NCBI GenBank assembly: GCA_028293765.1
Contig: JAQGOG010000141.1
Span: 62,001-126,000 of the forward strand
Source of the DNA: Gammaproteobacteria bacterium
GTDB lineage: Bacteria > Pseudomonadota > Gammaproteobacteria > Steroidobacterales > Steroidobacteraceae
Direction: 5' to 3'
DNA length: 64,000 nt
The notes under the pieces were generated by a model. It was not told where the DNA came from, ran no database searches, and saw only the letters and a list, made by a program, of their open reading frames with translations. Shown piece after piece: positions 33,321-43,443 of this stretch. The first letter of the stretch is position 1. Each line of letters begins with the position of its first letter. Made by a program: the position numbers and the translations under genes.

Positions 33321-36300
33321 TCAGCGCGCCGCGCCGGGGGAAAGAGTCGGTGCCGACTGGCCGCGCCGTCCGTGTATTGCCGCAAACACGGTAGGCACGA
33401 ATACGAGAGTGGCCACTGTCGCAAACAGCAAGCCGCCGATGACGGCGCGGCCGAGGGGCGCGTTCTGCTCGCCGCCCTCGCCCATCCCCAAGGACATCGG
33501 CAGCATGCCGATGATCATCGCGAACGCCGTCATGAGGACGGGACGGAAGCGCGTGAAGCCCGCATCGTGCGCAGCCTGCAGGGCGGAAGCGCCTTCGTTC
33601 ATGCGGTCGCGAGCGAAGCTCACTACCAGAATGCTGTTCGCGGTAGCCACGCCCATACACATGATGGCGCCTGTCAGTGCGGGCACGCTCAGCGTCGTCC
33701 CGGTAACCAACAGCATCCAGGCGATGCCGGCAACCGCCGCCGGCAATGCCGTGATGATGATGAACGGATCGAGCCAGGACTGGAAATTGATGACGATCAG
33801 CAGGTATACGAGCACGATCGCGCCCGCAAAGCCGATCGCCAGCCCGGTGTAGGACGCGGTCATCGTCTGTACCTGGCCGCGCACGACGATGTGGGTGCCC
33901 TTCGGCAGCTTGCCTGCCAACGCCGCGATCTGCGTCTTGATGTCCTTGTCGATTGCACCGAGGTCACGGTCCTGCGCGGCACCGAAGATATCGATGATCG
34001 GCTGCGCGTCGTAATGCGAAACGACGGCGGGACCGAAACCGCGGGTGATCGTCGCGACACCGCCCAGGATCTGCTGCTGCCCGGTCGTGCTGATAGGCAG
34101 ATTCTGCAGGTCCTGCAGCGTCGTCATACGGTACTGCGGCGCCTGCGTGACGAGCGGATACTGCAGCCCGGTCTCCGGATTCAGCCAGAAGGTCGGCGCG
34201 ATCTGCCCACTTCCCGACAGCGTCAGCAACAGGTTGTTGGCGATGTCGTGCTGGCTGATGCCGAGCTGCTGCGCACGGCTGCGGTCGGTCACGACACGCA
34301 GCTCCGGCTGATTGAACGCCTGCTGGATGCGCAGATCCACCAGCCCCGGCACGTGACGCAGGGAGGTCAGGAGCTGGTTGGCAATGTCGCGATTCTTGGG
34401 GCTCGGGCCCGCGATCTGGACGTCGATGGGCGCGGGAGCGCCGAAATTCAGAATCTGGCTGACGATGTCGGCCGGCAGAAATCCGAACGTCGTGCCGGGG
34501 AACTCCTGCGGCAGACGCCGGCGCAGGGTACGGACATAGTCGGCCGTGGGTGCGTGGTCCGCGGTAAGCGAGATCAGCACGTCGGCATCCATGCTCCCGA
34601 TCGTTCCGGAATTGCCGTAAGTCAGATTGATGCTGGATACCGGAAGACCGACGTTGTCGACGACGCTGGCAACTTCGCGTGCGGGAATCACCTCGCGCAT
34701 TGCCGCCTCGATGTGATCGACGAGCGCCGCGGTGTCCTCCACGCGCATCCCGGTCGGTCCGCGCACATGTAGCTTGATCTGCCCGCCGTCGACTTCAGGG
34801 AAGAAGTTTCTGCCGAGGAACGGGTAGAGCGCCATCGAGGCGAACGCGACTCCGAGGAAGAGCGGCATGAACACTCTGCGGTGCTCCAGCACCGTCGTGA
34901 GTATGGCCTGGTAACGGTCGCGAATGGCCTCGAAGCGCGCCTCGAAACCGCGCTGGAAGCGCTGCAGCGCGTTCGGATTCGCAGCTGCGGCACGCTCGGT
35001 GGCCGCGGTACGCAACCAGTATTTGGCGAGAGTCGGAACCAACGTACGCGACAGGATGTAAGAGGTCAGCATCGCGAACACGACGGCTTCGGCGAGTGGC
35101 ACGAACAGGTAGCGCGCCACGCCCGACAGCAGGAACATCGGCACGAACACGATACAGATCGAGAGTGTCGAGACCAGGGCGGGGACCGTGATCTGCCGGG
35201 AGCCCTCCAGGATGGCGGGCTCGACGTCCAGGCCCTCCTCCAGATGCCGGTTGATGTTCTCGATGGTGACCGTCGCATCGTCGACGAGGATGCCGACCGC
35301 GAGGGCAAGCCCGCCCAGAGTCATGAGATTGATGGTCTCACCCAGGGCGTCGAGAATGATGATCGACGAGAGAATCGACAGGGGTATCGATATCGTGATG
35401 ATCAGGGTGCTGCGCCAACTGCCGAGAAACAGCAACACCATGAGCGCGGTCAGGGCGGCCGCAATGATCGCTTCGGTGACGACGCCTTTGACGGCGGCAC
35501 GAACGAATACCGACTGGTCGCCGGTCGCAGCGATCGAGGCGCCATCCGGCAGCAGCTCGCGCACCCGCCCCAGGCGCGCCTTGATCTCATTGACGATGCT
35601 GAGCGTTGAGGCCGAACCCGTTTTCTGGATCGACATCAATACGGCGCGCCGGCCGTCCACGCGCACTACGTTCGTCTGCGGCGGGTGGCCGTCGTGCACG
35701 AAAGCGACATCGCGAATGTAGGTCACATTGCCGGTGGTCTGGCTGGTCTGGCTCCTGATCGGCAGATCGTTGATGTCCTGGAGCTTCAACGGACTCGAGT
35801 TGAGCTTGACGTTATATTCGGTGTTGCCGATTTTCTGCGTGCCAGCCGGCACGATCAGGTTCTGATTGGTGATCGCGTTATTGACGTCGTTCGCGGTAAG
35901 CCCCTGCGCACGCAGGGCATCCGGCTTCAGGTCGATCTGGATCTGCCGCGTCGCCCCGCCGTACGGATAGGGAAGCGAGGCACCGGCGATGGTCGCAATC
36001 TGCGCGCGAATGACCTGGTTGCCGAAGTCGAACAGCTGGGATTCGGTGAGCTTGCGGCTCGACATCGCCAGCTGGATGATCGGGACGCTGGCAGCGTTGT
36101 ACTTGAGGATCAGCGGCGGCTGCACGCCCGGCGGCATGTTCTTGAGCGACAGCTGACCGAAGGCCGTGACCTGCGACATCGCGAGGTTGATATCCACGCC
36201 CGGCTGGAAGAACAGCTTGATGACCGCATTGCCGGGATAGGTCTGCGACTCCACGTGCTCGATGTCGTTGATGATCGTCGTGGCATAGCGCTCGATCTGC

Positions 36301-36512
36301 GCCGTCATGCGCCCGGCCATCTCGTCCGGCGGCATGCCCGAGTACTGGAACGCGACTCCGATGATCGGGATCCTGATATCCGGGAAGATGTCGGTCGGCA
36401 TGCCCTTGTGCAGCGGCGTGCCCAGGATCGTCAAAGCACCCAGCAGCGGCAGCAGCAGCGCGAGGACGATGAAGGTATAGGGGCGCTTCAGCGCCACCTC
36501 GACTATCCACAT
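33321..36512 (-). CDS. RND efflux pump, inner membrane subunit
   Basis: The protein (about 1063 residues) has the RND plan: an N-terminal cytoplasmic/membrane start WIVEVALKRPYTFIVLALLLPLLGAL, a large periplasmic loop, and TM2-6 with GGLALAVGILVDDATVTIENINRHLEEG, whose Asp pair carries the proton relay. The second half repeats the plan, ending in FVPTVFAAIHGR. This branch (with DIFPDIRIPIIGVAFQYSGM) resembles the AcrB-like permeases of proteobacteria paired with adaptor/NodT. I chose ATG at 36512 because the membrane start follows directly; a longer form from 36593 would add 27 residues with no family support. It is the first gene of the four-gene operon. Confidence 0.95.
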   Translation of the reverse strand: MWIVEVALKRPYTFIVLALLLPLLGALTILGTPLHKGMPTDIFPDIRIPIIGVAFQYSGMPPDEMAGRMTAQIERYATTIINDIEHVESQTYPGNAVIKLFFQPGVDINLAMSQVTAFGQLSLKNMPPGVQPPLILKYNAASVPIIQLAMSSRKLTESQLFDFGNQVIRAQIATIAGASLPYPYGGATRQIQIDLKPDALRAQGLTANDVNNAITNQNLIVPAGTQKIGNTEYNVKLNSSPLKLQDINDLPIRSQTSQTTGNVTYIRDVAFVHDGHPPQTNVVRVDGRRAVLMSIQKTGSASTLSIVNEIKARLGRVRELLPDGASIAATGDQSVFVRAAVKGVVTEAIIAAALTALMVLLFLGSWRSTLIITISIPLSILSSIIILDALGETINLMTLGGLALAVGILVDDATVTIENINRHLEEGLDVEPAILEGSRQITVPALVSTLSICIVFVPMFLLSGVARYLFVPLAEAVVFAMLTSYILSRTLVPTLAKYWLRTAATERAAAANPNALQRFQRGFEARFEAIRDRYQAILTTVLEHRRVFMPLFLGVAFASMALYPFLGRNFFPEVDGGQIKLHVRGPTGMRVEDTAALVDHIEAAMREVIPAREVASVVDNVGLPVSSINLTYGNSGTIGSMDADVLISLTADHAPTADYVRTLRRRLPQEFPGTTFGFLPADIVSQILNFGAPAPIDVQIAGPSPKNRDIANQLLTSLRHVPGLVDLRIQQAFNQPELRVVTDRSRAQQLGISQHDIANNLLLTLSGSGQIAPTFWLNPETGLQYPLVTQAPQYRMTTLQDLQNLPISTTGQQQILGGVATITRGFGPAVVSHYDAQPIIDIFGAAQDRDLGAIDKDIKTQIAALAGKLPKGTHIVVRGQVQTMTASYTGLAIGFAGAIVLVYLLIVINFQSWLDPFIIITALPAAVAGIAWMLLVTGTTLSVPALTGAIMCMGVATANSILVVSFARDRMNEGASALQAAHDAGFTRFRPVLMTAFAMIIGMLPMSLGMGEGGEQNAPLGRAVIGGLLFATVATLVFVPTVFAAIHGRRGQSAPTLSPGAAR

Positions 36513-36627
36513 AACCGCACCCTTGGGACCCGAGGGATTGAGTAGGGTCACGCCGCCAGCGCGGCACGACACGCACGGCGCCCGCCGTACCACCGGAATC
36601 AGCCCTGTGCGCCTCCGATATAGTCTC

Positions 36628-36641
36628 GATTATCGATAATC
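36628..36641. promoter_or_regulatory. 14-bp palindrome upstream of the RND operon
   Basis: GATTATCGATAATC is a perfect palindrome, about 115 bases ahead of the pump start and AT-rich within GC-rich flanks. It is a candidate operator for the operon's GntR/FCD regulator or another dimeric regulator. Its orientation gives no direction. Confidence 0.45.
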
Positions 36642-36869
36642 TCAAGGGGAAGGCAAGTAAACACGCTTTCATGCGGCACTGCGCAGCCGCAGCTGACGCC
36701 GCGACAGCAGCACGAGCGCGCCCATCCCTCCCTAAACAACGAGGCCGAAAACACCGGCTAGTTGCCGGGCCGTCCCGGACGAGGCCCTCGCCTCATAATC
36801 GGCATTGTGCGTACTATCCCGCCCCCATCAATTCCCGCTGGCGCACAGCGCCGATTCAGGAACTGCACG

Positions 36870-37397
36870 ATGATGCTCGCCGCGACCCGCTGCAAGATCG
36901 CTTTCGCCGGCTTCACGCTCGCTGTGTTGGTTTGTACGGCGCCGCCCGCACGCTCGATACCCGCCGGCTCCGGGCCCGCGCCAGAGGCGCAGAAGGCGGC
37001 GATTCTGCAGGTGATCGCCAGCATGCAGGATGCCTGGAACCGGGGCGATTTTCGCGGCTACATGCAGGGGTTCAAGAACCCGGATGTCATCTTCGTAGCG
37101 GGCGGCAGATTCCAGGACGGCTGGCAGGGCACGCTCGACCACTACATCCGCGACTACGGCGCATCGCCCGAGACGCGCGGCACCCTGCGCTTTTTCGACA
37201 TCCGCATCGAGATGCTCGCTCCGGATGCCGCGCAACTCATCAGCCGTTTTCAACTGGTCCGACCGCAGCACCCGCAATACGGAATCAACACCCGCCTGAT
37301 GCGCAAGCTCGATGGCCGCTGGGTAATTGCGCTCAACCATGTCTCCGCGAGTGAAACGCCGCCGGCTGCGAGTCCCGCCGGGACCCGGCAGCCGTAG
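36870..37397 (+). CDS. secreted SnoaL/DUF4440-like NTF2 protein
   Basis: The 175-residue protein has a signal peptide (about residues 1-30, ending PPARSIP) and an NTF2-like domain of the DUF4440/SgcJ type: AILQVIASMQDAWNRGDFRGYMQGFKNPDVIFVAGG, WQGTLDHYIRDYG, then beta strands and the typical RLMRKLDGRWVIALNHVS ending. Such exported proteins may bind small hydrophobic molecules; no function is known for most. The start is one of two adjacent ATG codons after a short spacer. The ORF could extend upstream, but those residues look non-coding. It is divergent from the RND operon. Confidence 0.86.
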   Translation: MMLAATRCKIAFAGFTLAVLVCTAPPARSIPAGSGPAPEAQKAAILQVIASMQDAWNRGDFRGYMQGFKNPDVIFVAGGRFQDGWQGTLDHYIRDYGASPETRGTLRFFDIRIEMLAPDAAQLISRFQLVRPQHPQYGINTRLMRKLDGRWVIALNHVSASETPPAASPAGTRQP

Positions 37398-37406
37398 CGT
37401 GGACGC

Positions 37407-37832
37407 TCAACCGACGCAGCAGGCCCGCAGTGCTTCGAGGACCGCGTCGGGGTGCTCGCCCAGCCAGTTGCGTACCGGCAGGTCCTGCATTTGTGCCGCC
37501 ATCACCCACTGCACAGCCATGGCTCTGTCACCGTGCTCCAGGGAGGCCCGTGCATTCTGGATGCAGTCATGCCCGGAAGCGTTCAAGCGCTGGGCGTGGG
37601 CGAACGGGGAAAGTGTGCCGTCGCTGAAAGTGAGCGCCACTCCGAACGACTCGAAATACGCCGCGCACAGCCTGGGCCGCAGGCAACTGCCGTAATCCCG
37701 CCAGGAGATCTTGACAACGCGCAGAGCGTTTTTTACGCCACCGTCGCTCTGGGCCAAGGCGGGCGCCAGCGGTGCGGTCAGAGCGACTGCGCACAGTACG
37801 GCGAGCACGCTATGTGTAACTCTCATCTTCAT
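37407..37832 (-). CDS. small secreted protein of unknown function
   Basis: The 141-residue protein has a clear Sec signal (MKMRVTHSVLAVLCAVALTAPLAPALAQ). The mature part carries Cys at GSCLRPRLCAAYF (about 50 and 56), HDCIQ (about 90) and a final ACC. This suggests disulfide bonds in the periplasm. A short repeated pattern of Trp and Gln (QWVMAAQMQDLPVRNWL) precedes the end. I do not recognise the family. It is convergent with the NTF2-like gene (nine bases apart) and follows the TonB receptor on the same strand. Confidence 0.72.
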   Translation of the reverse strand: MKMRVTHSVLAVLCAVALTAPLAPALAQSDGGVKNALRVVKISWRDYGSCLRPRLCAAYFESFGVALTFSDGTLSPFAHAQRLNASGHDCIQNARASLEHGDRAMAVQWVMAAQMQDLPVRNWLGEHPDAVLEALRACCVG

Positions 37833-37851
37833 CCTCGGCAGCGGCAGCAGT

Positions 37852-37870
37852 CGGCGCGAATCGCGCGCCG
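37852..37870 (-). terminator. GC hairpin between the TonB receptor and the small secreted gene
   Basis: CGGCGCG and CGCGCCG flank a five-base loop, about 120 bases past the receptor's stop. It may end the receptor transcript before the small secreted gene. Confidence 0.35.
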
Positions 37871-37989
37871 GATCTTACCTTACCGCCGCGGCTGTGAGAA
37901 CGTTACGTCGGCGGCCTGCGACAGCCACTTCAGGCAATCATCCAACACGGCCGAGGCGAGACCCGCCCCGGCAAGCGCTGGGCGCCGAC

Positions 37990-40254
37990 CTACTTCAACA
38001 GGACGCTCACGCCCGCGAGCACATTGAAGCCGGGGCCGGGCTCAAAGTAGCGGCCGTTGCCGTCGTCGACGATCACCGAGCCGACGTAATGCCGATTGAG
38101 CAGATTGTTGATGCGCAGGAACGTGTTCAGACGCATGCCCCGCAGCTCAGCGCCGTAGCCGCCATCGGTGCCGAAGGTTGCGTATCCAGCAGCGGCGACG
38201 GTATTCATATCGTTAACCGCCACGGTGCTCACGTACTGGCCATTCACCCCAAAGTGCCAGCCCAGCTCCTCACCCCAGCGCACGCTCGTGTAGACATCGT
38301 TCTTCGGAACGCCCGGGAGACGGCTTCCGGCCGGAATCAACGCGGTCGGATGCGCGCAGGGAGCGGCAACGCAGGTCAGATACGCATCGACATAGTTCGC
38401 CTCGAGATAGGTATACGCGAGCTGCAGGTGCCATTGCGAGGCAAACCGATAGTCGAGCGAGACTTCCGCGCCCTGGCGGCGCGTGCGCTCGCTGTTCTGA
38501 TAGGTCGAGCGGCCGCCGATGTTGGTATTCACGACGATTTCGTCATGGGTAAGGGCGCGGAAGACGGCAACTTCCGCGTTCAGATCGGGGTTGACCTGCA
38601 GCTTGGCTCCCAGCTCCGTGTTGTTGCTGCGCGCCGGCTTCAGGCCCAGATTCAGGCCGGTCCCGCCATCCGCGCGGTACGCCAGTTCCGAGCCGAGCGG
38701 CGTCTGGAAACCCTGCCCGTAGGATGCGTACAGGTGCAGCCAGGGTTGGGCCTTGAAGACCAGTCCCGCGACGGGTGCGGTGGCAGCGTAGGAAATCTTG
38801 CCGCTGTCGTTCGGATTCGTCGCCGTGATGAAGTGATCTTCCGAGTCGAACCGCACATCGCTGCGGCGTACGCCTGCCATCAACGACCACAGCGGGGCGA
38901 AATCCCACGTGCCCTGCGCATACTCGTCGCTGTCGTCCACAATGTTATTTTCATCGCGGCGCAGTGCGCCCTGCACGCCCGGAGTGGTGCCGACGAAGTT
39001 GTTGTACCCGCGGCGCAGCTCATTTTGCCGGTCGTATGCCACGCCCATCACCCAGGTGAGTGGTTGACCGGCTAGCACGCCCTGCCACGACCACCGCGCG
39101 TCTGCGCCTCCATAGTTGCGATTGAGCTTGACCACACCGCCGGCACTGGTCGGCGCCCCCTGCGTGCTCGCGGGGATCGACAGGAACTGTTCCACCGTGC
39201 GATGACCGACGTATCCGAGCACGCGCAACGACTGCGCGTCGGTGATGGTCAGGTCGTAAATCAAACCGCCTTGCTGCTGCTGCAGACTCTTGCGCGTATT
39301 GAACGCCGTAGCGGAGGCATCGGTCTGTTCCGGGTTGGCCCTGAACTGCGCCTGCGTGATTCCCAGCGGATCCTGGGCGCCCGGTCGTGAGACGACGTTG
39401 GTCACGAGCGTCACACGGTTAGTATCGTTGAGCGCGTAAGCAAACTTGCCGTTGAACGATTCGTTGCGCGCCTTGCTGTGATCGCGATAGCCGTCGATCG
39501 AGAAATGCGTGAAGTCGATGTTGTAGCCGAGCGGCCCCGCCGCGCCCGTGACGTTCACCCCGGCACGGAAGGTGGCGAAGCTTCCATAGTCCACGGCGGC
39601 GCGCAGTTGCGGCGGACCTTTGCCATCGGCCGTGAAGATCTGAATGACGCCGCCCGAGGAGTTGCCATAGAGCGCGGAAAACGGTCCGCGCAGGATCTCG
39701 ACGCGGTCGGCGGAGTCGAGATTGAAGTGCGACACCTGCCCCTGTCCGTCCGGACCGGTGGCGGGAATGCCGTCCTGATAGACGCGCACACCGCGAATGC
39801 CGAACGCCGAGTTGGCCCCGAAGCCGCGGATCGAGATCTGCTGATCCTGCGCGTAGTTATTGCGATTGCGCGCCAGCAGACCGGGCACCGTCGCCAGGTC
39901 ATCCGACAGATTCACGCCGAGGGCGTCGTAGCGCAATTGTGTCCCGGAGACGGTGCTGATCGCCGCGGGGATATCGAAGGACGCCACCGCTACCCGAGTC
40001 GCGGTTACCGTCACGACGGCGAGCTCAGAGGCGGCGCCGGTTGCCGCCGTTGCCTCACTCTGAGCCGCAGCTGCCGCTACTATGAAGGCGACCACTGGGA
40101 TCAACCGCGACGAGTGTCGCTGGAGAGGGAAAAATTCGGACGTCTTGCGCGCGCTCACGAAGAAAAGTGGCTGCCGGGTAGGGTCATGATGAGCCGTCCT
40201 GCGTGGTCTTTTTTTGAGGGCGCATATCATCGACGGAAAGCCAGCCCGAGGCAC
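37990..40254 (-). CDS. TonB-dependent receptor (second copy)
   Basis: This outer membrane receptor has a plug that opens AVVTVTATRVAVASFDIPAAISTVSG, with VEILRGPFSALYGNSSGGVIQIFTADG (the glycine-rich plug loop), and a beta-barrel ending GPGFNVLAGVSVLLK. The layout, with a short DIPAAIS region after the TonB box, is that of the FepA/siderophore-like or vitamin group (PepSY not seen). The upstream part (to about residue 50) is uncertain: the signal-like LIPVVAFIVAAAAAQSEATAA lies far from the first start at 40254, and a GTG at 40158 fits better. No iron-related genes flank it. It is 24 bases from the divergent DNA methyltransferase gene. Confidence 0.92.
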   Translation of the reverse strand: MPRAGFPSMICALKKRPRRTAHHDPTRQPLFFVSARKTSEFFPLQRHSSRLIPVVAFIVAAAAAQSEATAATGAASELAVVTVTATRVAVASFDIPAAISTVSGTQLRYDALGVNLSDDLATVPGLLARNRNNYAQDQQISIRGFGANSAFGIRGVRVYQDGIPATGPDGQGQVSHFNLDSADRVEILRGPFSALYGNSSGGVIQIFTADGKGPPQLRAAVDYGSFATFRAGVNVTGAAGPLGYNIDFTHFSIDGYRDHSKARNESFNGKFAYALNDTNRVTLVTNVVSRPGAQDPLGITQAQFRANPEQTDASATAFNTRKSLQQQQGGLIYDLTITDAQSLRVLGYVGHRTVEQFLSIPASTQGAPTSAGGVVKLNRNYGGADARWSWQGVLAGQPLTWVMGVAYDRQNELRRGYNNFVGTTPGVQGALRRDENNIVDDSDEYAQGTWDFAPLWSLMAGVRRSDVRFDSEDHFITATNPNDSGKISYAATAPVAGLVFKAQPWLHLYASYGQGFQTPLGSELAYRADGGTGLNLGLKPARSNNTELGAKLQVNPDLNAEVAVFRALTHDEIVVNTNIGGRSTYQNSERTRRQGAEVSLDYRFASQWHLQLAYTYLEANYVDAYLTCVAAPCAHPTALIPAGSRLPGVPKNDVYTSVRWGEELGWHFGVNGQYVSTVAVNDMNTVAAAGYATFGTDGGYGAELRGMRLNTFLRINNLLNRHYVGSVIVDDGNGRYFEPGPGFNVLAGVSVLLK

Positions 40255-40278
40255 TAGCGAAAATCGCTAAAATGACCC

Positions 40279-41163
40279 ATGCACGCCAAATCTCACGCTG
40301 AAAAGCACGGCCGGATAGCCAGGCACACCGGCATTACTTCGCAGGGACACCCATGGACGGTGCTGACGGGCGATGTTGCTGTGGCGCTGAGTGAGATCGA
40401 GACGGCATCCGTCGACTGTGTAGTCACGAGTCCGCCTTACTACTGGCAACGGGACTATGAGGTAACAGGTCAGATCGGGCACGAGAGCACGATCGATGGT
40501 TACGTGACGGCACTGGTCCGTGCGTTCAGCGAGCTGCGCCGCACGCTCAAGCCTACCGGCAACTTCTTTTTGAACCTCGGCGATACGTACTACTCGGCCA
40601 AGGGTCGCCCACACGGGAAGGACGGCAAACACAACGGCCGGCAGATGATGCGCCGGCACCTGCGGGCCGTGGATGGCCCCGGCCTCGGCCTGCCGCGGAA
40701 ATCGCTCATAGGAATTCCATGGCGAGTCGCACTGGCGCTCCAGGAGGATGGCTGGACGTTACGCAGCTCCATCATCTGGCAGCGGCCCGCGTCGCTACCG
40801 GAGCCCACCGCTCACGACAGGCCGTGGCGCACCTTCGAGCATGTGTTTCTGTTTTCGAAAGGCGCCCGATATTGGTTCAACCGTGGGGGCCTCGCCGGCG
40901 AAGAGGACGTCTGGAAGATCATCGCGCGGCCGGAAAATCCCGGCTCGCATTTCGCCCCCTACCCGCGCGAGCTCGTGGAGCGCTGCCTGGATTGCGGGTG
41001 TCGCGCGGGCGGCGTCGTGCTCGACCCCTTCGTCGGCTCTGGAACGACTATGGTCGCCGCGCTATCCCGGGGGTCTGGCGCAATCGGCGTGGACCTGAAG
41101 CCCGAATACAGCCGCTACACCGCGGAGCGGATCAATCGGGATTTCGGCCTCCGGGCCACCTAA
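40279..41163 (+). CDS. orphan site-specific DNA methyltransferase
   Basis: The 294-residue protein is a beta-order amino-methyltransferase. Catalytic motif IV VTSPPYY lies early (about residue 50), and the AdoMet-binding motif I DPFVGSGTTMVAA lies near the C terminus (about 250). The Thr/Ser-Pro-Pro-Tyr form is shared by N4-cytosine and some N6-adenine enzymes, so the modified base is not decided. A variable region of about 100 residues between the motifs should hold the recognition domain. No restriction endonuclease gene is adjacent. The gene starts 24 bases from the divergent receptor and is followed by decayed sequence, which suggests a horizontally mobile origin, but codon use looks native. 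Confidence 0.93.
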   Translation: MHAKSHAEKHGRIARHTGITSQGHPWTVLTGDVAVALSEIETASVDCVVTSPPYYWQRDYEVTGQIGHESTIDGYVTALVRAFSELRRTLKPTGNFFLNLGDTYYSAKGRPHGKDGKHNGRQMMRRHLRAVDGPGLGLPRKSLIGIPWRVALALQEDGWTLRSSIIWQRPASLPEPTAHDRPWRTFEHVFLFSKGARYWFNRGGLAGEEDVWKIIARPENPGSHFAPYPRELVERCLDCGCRAGGVVLDPFVGSGTTMVAALSRGSGAIGVDLKPEYSRYTAERINRDFGLRAT

Positions 41164-41227
41164 GCCCGCAGACGCGGCGGAAAACGGCGGCCAGCAGCAG
41201 CCGCGAGCTGCAGCATCGGGCACCTGG

Positions 41228-41347
41228 TCAGAGCTTCGCGACGAGGGCCGCGAGCTGATCCGCGCACTGACCCCAGCCGGTGTGAAAGCCCATCTCCTCG
41301 TGCGTCTCACGATCGGCTTCCGTCCAGTGGCGTACGCGGGCGGCAGA
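41228..41347 (-). pseudogene. C-terminal remnant of an SRPBCC/AHSA1 family protein
   Basis: A 39-codon minus-strand stretch ends at a TGA at 41228 and reads VRHWTEADRETHEEMGF followed by TGWGQCADQLAALVAKL. This is the standard C-terminal end of SRPBCC/AHSA1 proteins (VRHW, then HEKMGFH-GW, then DQLAAL). A stop codon lies directly upstream in the same frame and the rest of the gene is absent. It is a decayed relic. Confidence 0.75.
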
Positions 41348-41648
41348 TCATGCCGCGCGACGCCCGGAATTGCCCCAAGGCGGAGCTCGTTACGCCCCTG
41401 ATCGCGCCCGCGGCGGCAGCCGGCCTCGCCAGGAAAGCGCGACCCCGACTCCCTGGCTCGGATAGAATGCCCCTGCCGGACGGGGGACAGGCTTGAACTT
41501 TCCTCACTTCGCCGGCATTGAAGAGCCGCCGCCACAGGCACGCGTGCGATCGTAAGCCTGGCCCGGCACTCCACCACTATCGACCCACTTTGTGGCACGA
41601 GCCAAGCGTGGCTGTAATGGCCGCATTCCTCGTGTTGATTGGACATAC

Positions 41649-43253
41649 ATGCTCTCCACTTCCAACGTCGCGATCCAGTTCGGCGCCAAGCCGCTCTTCG
41701 AACAAGTCACCGTCAAGTTCTCCGACGGCAACCGCTACGGCCTGATCGGCGCGAACGGCTGCGGCAAATCGACTCTCATGAAGGTGCTCGGCGGCGAGCT
41801 GGAGCAGAGCGTCGGCGACGTCATGCTGCAAGCGGGCATGCGGCTCGGAAAGTTGAACCAGAACCAGTTCGGCTATGAAGACGAGCGTGTGCTGGACGTG
41901 GTGATGCAGGGCCACGTGGAGATGTGGAAGGCGATGACGGAGCGCGACCGCATCTACGCCAACGCCGAGGCCACCGACGACGATTTCATGCGAGCGGCCG
42001 AGCTGGAGGGAAAGTTTGCGGAGTATGACGGTTACAACGCGGAGGCCCGCGCCGCGAGCATCCTGTTGGACGCCGGCATTCCCGAGTCGCTGCACAACGG
42101 GCCGATGCGCGAAGTCGCGCCCGGCCTGAAACTGCGCGTGCTGCTCGCACAGGCGTTGTTCTCGCGGCCGGACGTGCTGCTGCTCGACGAGCCGACCAAC
42201 AACCTGGACATCCATTCGATCCGTTGGCTCGAGCGCGTGCTGAACGACTACGACGCCACCATGATCATCATCAGCCACGACCGGCACTTTCTCAACCAGG
42301 TCTGCACGCACATCGCGGACCTGGATTTCCAGCAGTTGAAGATCTATCCCGGCAACTACGACGACTTCATGCTGGCATCCGTACAGGCGCGCGCGCGGGT
42401 CGAAGCCGCGAACGCCAAGGCCAAGGACCGGATTTCTGACCTGCAGGAATTCGTGCGGCGGTTCTCCGCCAACGCCTCCAAGGCGCGTCAGGCCACTTCG
42501 CGCAAGCGGGCGCTCGAGAAGATCAAGATCGAGGAGGTCAGGCCGTCATCGCGGCAGAACCCGTACATCCGCTTCGAGCAGACCAAGAAGCTCTACCGCT
42601 CGGCGGTCGGCGTGGAGGAGCTGCGATTCCGTTATCCGAACGCGGACGTCGACGTGCTCAATAACGTCAACTTCAGCGTGGAGGCGGGCGAGCGCATTGC
42701 CATCATCGGGCCCAACGGCATCGGCAAGACGACGCTGATGCGTTGCCTCGCCGGCGACCTGAAGCCCTCCGCCGGCCGCATCAACTGGGTGGAAAACGCC
42801 GAGCCGGGCTACATGCCACAGGATCCACAGGCCGAGTTCGCCGACAAAACCGACTTGTTCACCTGGATGTCCGAGTTCACGGGCAAGGCGGACGACGACC
42901 AGATCGTGCGCGCAACGCTCGGCCGGCTGTTATTTTCCGGCGACGAGACCAAGAAATCCGTGAAAGTGCTCAGCGGCGGCGAGAAGGGCCGCATGATCTA
43001 CGGGAAGCTGATGCTCACGCGGCCCAACGTCCTGTTGATGGACGAGCCTACGAACCACATGGACATGGAGACCATCGAGTCACTGCAGATCGGCCTCGAG
43101 AAGTACCCGGGTACGATCATCTTCGTATCGCACGACCGTGAATTCGTCGGCTCCCTGGCCACCCGCATCATCGAATTGCGCCCGGACGGCAGCATCGCCG
43201 ACTTCCGCGGCAGCTACGACGAATACCTCAAGTCGCAGGGAATCGAGGTCTAG
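41649..43253 (+). CDS. ybiT: ABC-F translation factor, YbiT type
   Basis: The 534-residue protein has two ABC ATPase domains in one chain and no membrane part, the ABC-F plan. These proteins act on the ribosome rather than as transporters. Domain 1 has [12 protein letters not shown] (about residue 36) and [14 protein letters not shown]; domain 2 has [11 protein letters not shown] (about 356) and [14 protein letters not shown]. The linker [28 protein letters not shown]-like stretch and the [12 protein letters not shown] junction match YbiT closely. ATG at 41649 gives the family's own start ([11 protein letters not shown]). The gene is monocistronic; zwf follows at about 190 bases. Confidence 0.96.
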   Translation: MLSTSNVAIQFGAKPLFEQVTVKFSDGNRYGLIGANGCGKSTLMKVLGGELEQSVGDVMLQAGMRLGKLNQNQFGYEDERVLDVVMQGHVEMWKAMTERDRIYANAEATDDDFMRAAELEGKFAEYDGYNAEARAASILLDAGIPESLHNGPMREVAPGLKLRVLLAQALFSRPDVLLLDEPTNNLDIHSIRWLERVLNDYDATMIIISHDRHFLNQVCTHIADLDFQQLKIYPGNYDDFMLASVQARARVEAANAKAKDRISDLQEFVRRFSANASKARQATSRKRALEKIKIEEVRPSSRQNPYIRFEQTKKLYRSAVGVEELRFRYPNADVDVLNNVNFSVEAGERIAIIGPNGIGKTTLMRCLAGDLKPSAGRINWVENAEPGYMPQDPQAEFADKTDLFTWMSEFTGKADDDQIVRATLGRLLFSGDETKKSVKVLSGGEKGRMIYGKLMLTRPNVLLMDEPTNHMDMETIESLQIGLEKYPGTIIFVSHDREFVGSLATRIIELRPDGSIADFRGSYDEYLKSQGIEV

Positions 43254-43443
43254 CGGCGCGTTACCGGTCTCACTTTGGTGCGTCCAGCGCAAATTGGTGC
43301 GTGACGTGAGGCCTCGCCGGCGGTGAGTCGCGGCCGCTGGTGATGGATTCGGTGCAACGCGCCCGTTATTCTTCCTGCAGCGCCAATCCCTTGCGCGTCG
43401 CAGCGCAGTCCCGGCGGCATTCACTTTTGAAAGGACGGGCACG

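Noticed and set aside
43270-43310. repeated TTGGTGCGT upstream of zwf as an NtrC or sigma-54 site
   Set aside because: The two copies are in direct, not inverted, orientation and no -24/-12 pair follows.
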